Virus record (IMG/VR): IMGVR_UViG_3300019927_000007
Coordinates: 1 to 35,542 of that record
From: a virus
Reading direction: 5' to 3' (one strand)
Length of the DNA: 35,542 nt
A model generated the notes under the pieces. It did no database searches and was not told the origin of the DNA. It saw nothing but the letters and a program-made list of their open reading frames with translations. This document shows, one piece after another, positions 28,999 to 35,542 of the stretch; positions within the stretch are counted from its first letter, which is position 1; each line of letters begins with the position of its first letter. Position numbers and translations under genes: made by a program.

Positions 28999-31900
28999 TG
29001 ACAGTTCAAATTGACGTAGAACTTAACGAGAAGTGGCGCGACGACATCGGTGAACTCTATTCCGAGTTCAAAGCGATGGACGGCGCGTCGGTTGACTTGG
29101 ATGCTGATGTTTCTCGTGCCTCAAATAAAGTTGGGGCACTTAAAGGTGAAGTTGAAGCTCTTACGTCTGGTCACCACGAAATAGATGTTGACGCAAACAT
29201 CGACCACGACAGTATTCAGGAATCTGTTGATTCTTTGAACGAGCTTGATGTTGACAACGTTGATCTTAACCTTGGTGACCTTGGTGACCTCAACGAATCC
29301 ATCAGCATTACAACTGATATAGACGACGATGATCCAGTACTCAATGCACTCACAAATGACGAAGATTTAGAAACCCAAGGCACAATTCGATGGGATTCTC
29401 GTGGTGGATATGGGCCATCGAGAAGTAGTGGTACGATAAACTGGGATTCTGACGTTAGTGCTACCGAGCTTATTGACGAACTTAAAGCGGCAAAGAATCA
29501 AGCAAAAGCCGCTGGTGCTACAACTATTGATTACGAGGTTCAACCAAAGGATGGCACTTCGTCTCAATTTATTGAATCTGTAAAGAATAACAGCAACGAA
29601 AGTACAAGTCAAACACACTCATTCACAGAATATACGAATTATGAAGCTTATGTTGACCACGGTTCATTCGAGGAAAGTCAAGCAGAACTTGAACGCCTGA
29701 AACGTGGGATGGACCAAAGCGGTCTAACTAAAATCAAAACGAAGGTCTGTGTTGAGCGGTGCGACGATTGGAAAAAGAACCTCAACAATATATACAAGGA
29801 TCTCGATGCCATCGAGGATTGGAACAAACGAAACGGTGACATTGAGATTTCACTTGCTGGCAACCTCGGTGAATTAGAGGACACCATCGACGCTATTGAA
29901 GAAAGTGATCTCGATCTATCGGGTCAAAGTGGCGGTGGTGGTGACACCGAAGTTGAGCGGATGCTTTCAAATGCTCAAAATGACGTTTCGCCGTATGAAG
30001 CATGGAAGCAGAAACATGGCATTGGAACTGAGACTGGTACCAACGAGAAGGGCGACGACGGCCCTACCTCACCCGGTTGGACAAAAGAAGACCGGAAATG
30101 GATGGGAAGCGGCTTTGGTCGCGCTATTTCAACTGAAGCGTCGTCGCAATTGGATCGGTTAGATAACACACTCGATTCACTTGGTATCGAAGGTCAAGTT
30201 GGTGGTGACCAATTTACTCCGAGCGACATTCAGACCACAACTCGGATGGAAGACGCGGCGTTCCAAAGGCAAACTGGTCGCTTCCCGATGGGAGCAGAGC
30301 AGAGAAAAATGGCGAAAGAACTTGCTCAAAGCAAAGCTTTCGCTGATGTCACCCGAGAGTTCGATACAACAAGTGGATATGGTGACGGTGTAACCCGAAG
30401 TACAAAAGATTACAGCGATCACGGTGTCTACAACCCCAACAAGAATCGTGGAATCTACAGCGGACAAAGTGGTGCGATGTGGGCCACCGGAGACGCAATC
30501 GAGAACACACTTGATGGGCAACATGGAACCAACCCATTCACACAACAAGAGCAGGATCTTCTTCGACAGGTTGGTGTCGATATGCCGTCGTCACAGTATT
30601 TCGGATCGGACGATGATTCGGCTATGGCGAACTGGTTTACGTCGATAACCGCACGTCGAACGGGTGGAAATGGGTTTGGGAACTTCGATGCCAACTTAGA
30701 CAGCTTCAAAAGTGGTGGTGGCACATCGGACTGGGGGTCGATCCTTGGGTTCGGTGGGTTACCCGGCTTCGGTGGTGATGGTGACAATGGAAGTGGTGGC
30801 CCGGGTATAAACTCACTCAAGAAATTAATGCCAACGATGGCGAAGTACTGGCAACTGATTGCCCTTCTGTCACCGATGTTGATTACGTTGGCCGCAAACG
30901 CCGCTGGTGTCGCCGCGGCTATGGGGTCTATTGCTGTCGCTGGTGGAGCTGTGATCGGCCTCGGATTGCTCGGCTTCGGAAGTAACTTAGCCGATTCAAT
31001 GAAGGAGGCCCAACAGCGGATTAAGGAGTTCAAAAAGGAACTATTCGCAACGTTCAAGCCGACATTCCAACAGTTCTCGCCGTTTACTGAATCGTTCATG
31101 GCAACGGCTCCCATTCGAGTGGAACCGCTTGCACAGTCGATGAAAGGACTGACGGAGTTCGTTCCGACGTTCAACGACGCCTTCGACGGATTGGTTTCCT
31201 ACGCGGCTGAGTTTATTGATGTCGTCGTACAGTTAGAACCAATCCTTTCACAGCTTGGGATGAGGTTCGGAAGTATTCTTGGTGACCTTGCTATTCGTGC
31301 GTTCACATGGTTAACGCAAGAAGCCTACAAGAACCAAGATGTGATGATTGATGTTGGAAAGGCTATTTTCAGCTTAATCAAAGTTCTATACCAGTTCGCA
31401 CACGTCTTGGCGTACTTGACCGCGATCTTCTCGCCGGTCATTAATGCCTTTGCGTGGATTGCATCGTTCATCTCCGAGCGGTGGGTTGCCGCGATGCTCG
31501 CAGGAACGATGGCAGTCTATGGAATTGCTACAGCGGTCGGGGTGTTATCCGGGGCCTTCAGTACGCTACTGTCAACGAGTTTGGCCTCGATGGGCGCGTC
31601 CATTGCGTCGTTCGCCGCGACTGCTATCACGTCGTTCCTTGCGGCGGCTGAGGCGCTTGCTGTGCTGATTGCTGGTCAAGCTACGTTATTGACCATGACC
31701 GGTGCAGGGATCGCTCTCGCCGCCGCTGGCGTGGCCGCAGGGTATGCCGCGTACCAAGCCATTGCTCCGAAAGGTCAAGCATCGAGTCTTGGTGGTGGAG
31801 GCGGAGGTTCACCCGGACTCGGAGGTGGCGGAGCAGGTATGGCCAACGGCGGTGGTATGGGTGCTGGTGCCGGTGGTGGCGGTGGTTCAAAGACTGTTAT

Positions 31901-32012
31901 TAACGTTCAGGGAGACATTTCGAAGGCGTCTATTTCTGACGTTGAAGATGCAGTCGAGAAGAATTACTCGGACGAAACAACTATCGAAGAAAATCGGAAT
32001 CCGATTAACTAA
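28998..32012 (+). CDS. Tape measure protein
   Basis: 1004 residues. Long helical N-terminal half with coiled-coil-like and low-complexity stretches, a hydrophobic region (about 610-700: LIALLSPMLITLAANAAGVA; AAAMGSIAVAGGAVIGLGLL; further segments around 800-920) and a Gly-rich C-terminus. Length sets tail length; at roughly 1.5 angstrom per residue this predicts a tail of about 150 nm if all helical, from the general rule. TAATG-coupled to chaperone and next gene. Confidence 0.85.
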   Translation: MTVQIDVELNEKWRDDIGELYSEFKAMDGASVDLDADVSRASNKVGALKGEVEALTSGHHEIDVDANIDHDSIQESVDSLNELDVDNVDLNLGDLGDLNESISITTDIDDDDPVLNALTNDEDLETQGTIRWDSRGGYGPSRSSGTINWDSDVSATELIDELKAAKNQAKAAGATTIDYEVQPKDGTSSQFIESVKNNSNESTSQTHSFTEYTNYEAYVDHGSFEESQAELERLKRGMDQSGLTKIKTKVCVERCDDWKKNLNNIYKDLDAIEDWNKRNGDIEISLAGNLGELEDTIDAIEESDLDLSGQSGGGGDTEVERMLSNAQNDVSPYEAWKQKHGIGTETGTNEKGDDGPTSPGWTKEDRKWMGSGFGRAISTEASSQLDRLDNTLDSLGIEGQVGGDQFTPSDIQTTTRMEDAAFQRQTGRFPMGAEQRKMAKELAQSKAFADVTREFDTTSGYGDGVTRSTKDYSDHGVYNPNKNRGIYSGQSGAMWATGDAIENTLDGQHGTNPFTQQEQDLLRQVGVDMPSSQYFGSDDDSAMANWFTSITARRTGGNGFGNFDANLDSFKSGGGTSDWGSILGFGGLPGFGGDGDNGSGGPGINSLKKLMPTMAKYWQLIALLSPMLITLAANAAGVAAAMGSIAVAGGAVIGLGLLGFGSNLADSMKEAQQRIKEFKKELFATFKPTFQQFSPFTESFMATAPIRVEPLAQSMKGLTEFVPTFNDAFDGLVSYAAEFIDVVVQLEPILSQLGMRFGSILGDLAIRAFTWLTQEAYKNQDVMIDVGKAIFSLIKVLYQFAHVLAYLTAIFSPVINAFAWIASFISERWVAAMLAGTMAVYGIATAVGVLSGAFSTLLSTSLASMGASIASFAATAITSFLAAAEALAVLIAGQATLLTMTGAGIALAAAGVAAGYAAYQAIAPKGQASSLGGGGGGSPGLGGGGAGMANGGGMGAGAGGGGGSKTVINVQGDISKASISDVEDAVEKNYSDETTIEENRNPIN

Positions 32013-32437
32013 TGGCAGACTCACCGCTTAACAATTTACCTGACTTTTCTCTTGTTTCTGAATCAACTTCATTCGAACCGACATATTATCCCGAACGTGT
32101 GAAGCCAACCCGAGAACGGAATATTAACAGACAAGACGGACTTTGCGAAGGTGAAGAAGTGAATGACAACGGGGGTAAGAATCACGATCTTCACGTTCGC
32201 GGATTCCTGCTTGAATCTGAAAAGAATACGTTTTGGGAAGTTCTTGATGATGGAAGTGAGTTTGAGATGGTTGCGATGCCGTGGTCTGGCTTCGTGTATG
32301 TCAAATCTGGCAACCTTGAAGGCCCCAAGGGAGTTGACAATCGAGAACGCGAGTGGGTCTACGAATATACACTCAAGTTCGTTGCCGCCGGATCTGGTAC
32401 AGAAACAGGAAACGGAATCATCGAACGAGGTGGATGA
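32012..32437 (+). CDS. Baseplate/tail protein, hypothetical
   Basis: 141 residues between tape measure and hub. Beta-rich C-terminal half (DLHVRGFLLESEKNTFWEVL; PWSGFVYVKSGNLEGPKGVD; REWVYEYTLKFVAAG). In Mu-like and T4-like viruses this position holds a DNA-circulation or LysM-type hub-associated protein; I cannot prove this. It overlaps the tape measure end by TAATG. Confidence 0.55.
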   Translation: MADSPLNNLPDFSLVSESTSFEPTYYPERVKPTRERNINRQDGLCEGEEVNDNGGKNHDLHVRGFLLESEKNTFWEVLDDGSEFEMVAMPWSGFVYVKSGNLEGPKGVDNREREWVYEYTLKFVAAGSGTETGNGIIERGG

Positions 32438-32440
32438 GTA

Positions 32441-33703
32441 ATGAGTTGCGATCTATCAAATGTAGCAATTCATTTTCTTGAATCTGGAATTAAAGTACGC
32501 CCATTCTCGATTGATATTCGCCGCTCTCGTCAAAATGATAATAAGTTCGATCACGTTCAAGCGACGATAACGAGAGAGGCAGGCGAACATATTATTGACA
32601 AACACACGTTCAAAGAGCCTATTGAAATAAAAATAGACGAAGAAAACGTGATCTACCGTGGATGGTACAAAACAGATTCTACATCACTTGGTAGAAACGA
32701 AGCTGTTTTAGAGATCAAAGATCCGCGGAAGATTCTTCGGTCGGGAACAGTTGACCAAGAATGGCACGAGATCACGCTTAAGAACGTTGTTGAATACATT
32801 TTCGAACGTCGGCAAGATCCACATAATGTACTTCGTGTACCGTCGATATTGAGTAGCCAAGCCCACGAATTGAAAGCGCAACACAACGTTTTCCTCAACG
32901 GATCTGATATGGTTGAGGATTTCTTGCTGGAAACAATCCCGTTTGCTAACGGTGACGGTAATTTTGATTTCCGTGAGGAGTCACCGTACTCGGCGCTCAT
33001 GGAAGTTATGAGCATTTGGGAAACCAGCTTTTGGGTCAACAAAAATGGGATCTTAGTCGTTGGCCCACCTGATCTTCTCGGTGATACCTACGGTGCCGGT
33101 AGAGGATACGGTAATTGGCACATCAGCGAGTGGAACTTGCCCGACAACACAACACCGTTGAAAGCGGTCGTTGTGAAAGGGCAGATGGATCAAAAGCAAC
33201 TTCAAGAAGGCGATAAAGACTGGGGGATCATTACTGATCGTCAGAAGTATGAAACCCGAGCGGCGGCGGGCTTTCTCGATGATAACGAGCTTGAGGAGAC
33301 AATTATTCTAAACGGCAAAAAAGAAACAACCGATCCAAAAGCGTTGAAAAATATGGCTCGGTCTGCATTTAAAAAACAACACACCAAGAATAATCGCGGT
33401 TCGATGGTGATTGACGTAACCGCCTCAAGTGGTATTCCAACGTCCGAATTTGTTGATTTGAGAGTTGGTGACCGAGTACTTGTCAATAATGCCAACGTCC
33501 GTTGTGATGTGCTTAATGAAGGCGTGTATGCCATTCATTCAGTTCAACACGATATTACCGGATCTGATGGATGGACAATTACACTTGAAGTAACGAAAAC
33601 AATAACGAATGGAAGTGAATTGAAGGAACGGTTCTGGTACTTTGACCCGACCGATCCTGACATGGCAAGCGATTCACTTCCGACACAACCGATTCAATTC
33701 TAA
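32441..33703 (+). CDS. Baseplate hub protein (gp44/gpD-like), probable
   Basis: 420 residues. Plan of the phage late-control/baseplate-hub family: N-terminal beta domain (IKVRPFSIDIRRSRQNDNKF; TITREAGEHIIDKHTFKEPI), a middle domain with 'EDPRKILRSGTV' and LKNVVEYIFERRQDPHNVLR, and a C-terminal TSEFVDLRVGDRVLVNNANV followed by VYAIHSVQHDITGSDGWTIT. It would form the trimeric centre of the baseplate that holds the spike. The following gene is the spike, as expected. Confidence 0.7.
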   Translation: MSCDLSNVAIHFLESGIKVRPFSIDIRRSRQNDNKFDHVQATITREAGEHIIDKHTFKEPIEIKIDEENVIYRGWYKTDSTSLGRNEAVLEIKDPRKILRSGTVDQEWHEITLKNVVEYIFERRQDPHNVLRVPSILSSQAHELKAQHNVFLNGSDMVEDFLLETIPFANGDGNFDFREESPYSALMEVMSIWETSFWVNKNGILVVGPPDLLGDTYGAGRGYGNWHISEWNLPDNTTPLKAVVVKGQMDQKQLQEGDKDWGIITDRQKYETRAAAGFLDDNELEETIILNGKKETTDPKALKNMARSAFKKQHTKNNRGSMVIDVTASSGIPTSEFVDLRVGDRVLVNNANVRCDVLNEGVYAIHSVQHDITGSDGWTITLEVTKTITNGSELKERFWYFDPTDPDMASDSLPTQPIQF

Positions 33704-34215
33704 TGGTACGAGGACAGAAACCGAAGCAGACTGGACGAGTTGTTTCAGTCACACAGACTCCAAATGGGATGGTAAAATGCTCCGTCCAACTTTCACATTC
33801 AGGCGGGGCACGAGAAGATATTCCGGTCGGAAAACCGCACTCCGGGGTAATGTGGAAGCCAAAGCCCGGATGGACTGTTGTTGTTGACTATACAGACGAT
33901 GGAAACCCATTTGTTTGTGATGTCTTGTCGGTTTCGTCCGAGTACAACGTTCCCGATCTCGCTGAAGGAGCTATGACGTTTCAGTTTGATGGCGAAACAG
34001 AGATCACAGTTAACAAAGACAATAGCGGTAATTACACAGTCGATATTTCGGCATCAGGCGAAGTAACTGTTGACTCAGATACGGTGAAGCTCGGCGGAAA
34101 AACAGGAACGAAAGTTGTTGCTCGAAAAGGAGATACAGTTGAAACAAACGATCCGCTGACTGGAACCAACACCGGACAGATCACAGGCGGCGCGTCAAAT
34201 ACGGAAGCAAAATAA
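33703..34215 (+). CDS. Baseplate spike protein (gpV/gp45-like)
   Basis: 170 residues. N-terminal OB-fold (TGRVVSVTQTPNGMVKCSVQ; SGVMWKPKPGWTVVVDYTDD) then repetitive beta strands (FDGETEITVNKDNSGNYTVD; ISASGEVTVDSDTVKLGGKT) that can form a trimeric beta-helix, the membrane/envelope-piercing tip. 'VKLGGKTGTKVVARKGDTVE' resembles the C-terminal end of gpV-type spikes. TAATG-coupled to the hub gene. Confidence 0.75.
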   Translation: MVRGQKPKQTGRVVSVTQTPNGMVKCSVQLSHSGGAREDIPVGKPHSGVMWKPKPGWTVVVDYTDDGNPFVCDVLSVSSEYNVPDLAEGAMTFQFDGETEITVNKDNSGNYTVDISASGEVTVDSDTVKLGGKTGTKVVARKGDTVETNDPLTGTNTGQITGGASNTEAK

Positions 34216-35430
34216 ATGGCTACTGAAAAAACTAAAAATCTTGAATGGGATAAGCCAGTTTTTCCCTCTAACAATCTCGATACAGAATTAAGTACGCTAT
34301 TCGATCAGATTGATACGGATGTTAGTAAATTTGGCCTAACAGTTAGCGATAGTACTACAAAAATAGTAGACGTTCCTGATGGGCTTAATTTTGGAGACGA
34401 TCTCGTTGTATTCGATGATGGCGACGGATCGGTTACAATCAATTCAACGGCGATTAGTCCCAACGAGAAAGGCGCGGCAGATGGGGTTGCCGAACTTGAT
34501 TCATCTGCTAAGATCCCAACGGCACAATTACCGAGTATTGCGGTTACTGAAACTGACGTTGTTGCAGATCAAACTGAACGACTTGCACTCGATGCTGAAA
34601 CGGGAGATATTGCAGTCCAACAAGATGAAAACCAATCGTATATTCTCAAAGGCTCCGATCCAAGCCTCGATTCCGAATGGGCAATTCTTGAAACACCGAC
34701 AGCAGACGTAGCCAGCGTTTTTGGCCGTACTGGTCAAATAACTGCAAGCTCTGGTGATTATACACATAGTCAAATTGCGAACGTATCCAGTAACGATCAT
34801 CATAATAGATATACAGATACAGAAGCAGAAAGTGCGGCTCCAATACAATCTGTAAATGGCAAAACTGGAAACGTAACAATTAACGGATTTAGTGGATCGC
34901 ACTTGGATCTGACAGATATTCAGTCCGATGCACACCATTCTCGATATACAGACTCTGAGGCGGCAACAGCGGCCCCGATACAGTCAGTAAACGGAAAGAC
35001 TGGGAATGTCACCATTGATACCTCAAGCGGCTCTCACACCGATCTCACGGACGTTACAGCGAACGATCACCACGAACCGTTCGAACCGGTTGATTATACG
35101 CCAGAAACAGATACACACAACAGATATACGGATTCAGAAGCGGTTTCTGCAATTGAAACAACACCTCTTAGCTCAAATCTTGATTTAGGCGACAACAATC
35201 TTAACAGAGTGAGTTCAATTGATAGTACAAACGATAGTGACGCATACATTCGAACCAAAGGTGGCGGATCTGACCTTTGGAGATTCTACGACGAAGCCAA
35301 CGGTCAAAATATAGCCGAGTTTCGAGAAGGGGGCGACGTTGCGATTCCGAACGGTGGCGTTGTAATGGGCAATTTCAAAGTTGAGCAGAACAGTTCGACC
35401 AACAGCCTTGATTTCAATTACACAGGATGA
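34216..35430 (+). CDS. Tail fibre / adhesin with HH-repeat units
   Basis: 404 residues starting directly after the spike stop. Contains at least three repeat units of the type NDHHNRYTD-x-EA-xx-AAPIQSV followed by NGKTGNVTI (near residues 195, 240 and 300). The His pairs with Asp/Thr are typical of haloviral fibre repeats and could bind metal ions that stiffen a trimeric fibre. The C-terminal part (SDAYIRTKGGGSDLWRFYDE) resembles the 'wrf..d..g.' end of phage fibres. It would bind the host surface. Confidence 0.75.
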   Translation: MATEKTKNLEWDKPVFPSNNLDTELSTLFDQIDTDVSKFGLTVSDSTTKIVDVPDGLNFGDDLVVFDDGDGSVTINSTAISPNEKGAADGVAELDSSAKIPTAQLPSIAVTETDVVADQTERLALDAETGDIAVQQDENQSYILKGSDPSLDSEWAILETPTADVASVFGRTGQITASSGDYTHSQIANVSSNDHHNRYTDTEAESAAPIQSVNGKTGNVTINGFSGSHLDLTDIQSDAHHSRYTDSEAATAAPIQSVNGKTGNVTIDTSSGSHTDLTDVTANDHHEPFEPVDYTPETDTHNRYTDSEAVSAIETTPLSSNLDLGDNNLNRVSSIDSTNDSDAYIRTKGGGSDLWRFYDEANGQNIAEFREGGDVAIPNGGVVMGNFKVEQNSSTNSLDFNYTG

Positions 35431-35437
35431 TTCATAA

Positions 35438-35542
35438 ATGAGCTTAGTCGCGTGGTGGCCTCTTAACGGCAATGCGAAAGATAGAGTGGGTGGGAACGAT
35501 GGAAGTGGTTCTCCAACCTACGTAGACGGTAAAATTGGTCAA
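35438..35542 (+). CDS. LamG/concanavalin-like protein, 3' end outside window
   Basis: ATG at 35,438; only 35 residues are visible. MSLVAWWPLNGNAKDRVGGN (W-W-P-L-N-G-N-A-D) and TYVDGKIGQ are a standard start of a LamG-like jelly-roll lectin domain ('lv.yWpLn....D.sg......g......Gk.G'). In viruses such domains bind glycans as part of tail fibres or receptor-binding proteins; position beside the fibre supports this. Confidence 0.75.
   Translation, partial: MSLVAWWPLNGNAKDRVGGNDGSGSPTYVDGKIGQ

Noticed and set aside
1-35542. CRISPR array, insertion sequence or integrase
   Set aside because: No regularly spaced repeats, no transposase or recombinase motifs, and no terminal inverted repeats were seen.

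Overview
The window is part of the genome of a tailed virus (Caudoviricetes) with a contractile tail, most likely infecting a haloarchaeon. The proteins are strongly acidic (Asp/Glu-rich), genes are packed with ATGA or TAATG start/stop overlaps, the promoters visible are archaeal TATA boxes, and many tiny genes encode haloarchaeal-type zinc-ribbon proteins. A tail sheath gene at 26.4-27.7 kb argues for a myovirus. Base composition looks only moderately GC-rich. No polymerase, integrase or host gene is seen.

Layout. The window is two divergent transcription units meeting at about 14.8-15.4 kb. The right unit (+ strand, 15.57 kb to the end) is the packaging and virion module in classical order: terminase small subunit, two small genes, terminase large subunit, portal, a coiled-coil/membrane protein, prohead protease fused to scaffold, decoration protein, HK97-fold major capsid protein, connector proteins, a neck protein carrying an ADP-ribosyltransferase domain, tail terminator, sheath, tube, frameshifted tail chaperones, tape measure, baseplate hub and spike, a His-rich repeat fibre, and the start of a LamG-like protein. 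The left unit (- strand, 14.83 kb down to 1) holds a roughly 2.1 kb non-coding, highly structured region followed by about 25 mostly small genes, including an rIIA-like GHKL ATPase, a possible rIIB partner, an HTH protein, an XPD/DinG-type iron-sulphur helicase and at least six Cys-rich microproteins.

Main finding. From about 14,834 to 12,676 no plausible gene exists on either strand, but the minus-strand transcript is full of perfect hairpins, including a 6-bp stem closed by a UUCG tetraloop, several GNRA-capped stems and an 11-bp helix over a 45-nt gap. A TATA box lies just upstream. I found none of the 16S or 23S signature sequences I looked for. I read it as a giant structured non-coding RNA, comparable in style (not in sequence) to GOLLD or ROOL of bacterial phages.

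Second finding. Downstream of it in the same unit are six tRNA-like elements. Each has a canonical T-arm (5-6 bp stem, loop UUCGAYU) continued by a 5-7 bp acceptor-like stem, but four have only a 9-16 nt linker where the D and anticodon arms should be. They sit between genes, usually directly after a stop codon. I infer that they are tRNA-mimicking processing signals (tRNase Z and/or RNase P) that cut the long transcript into the giant RNA and short-leader mRNAs.
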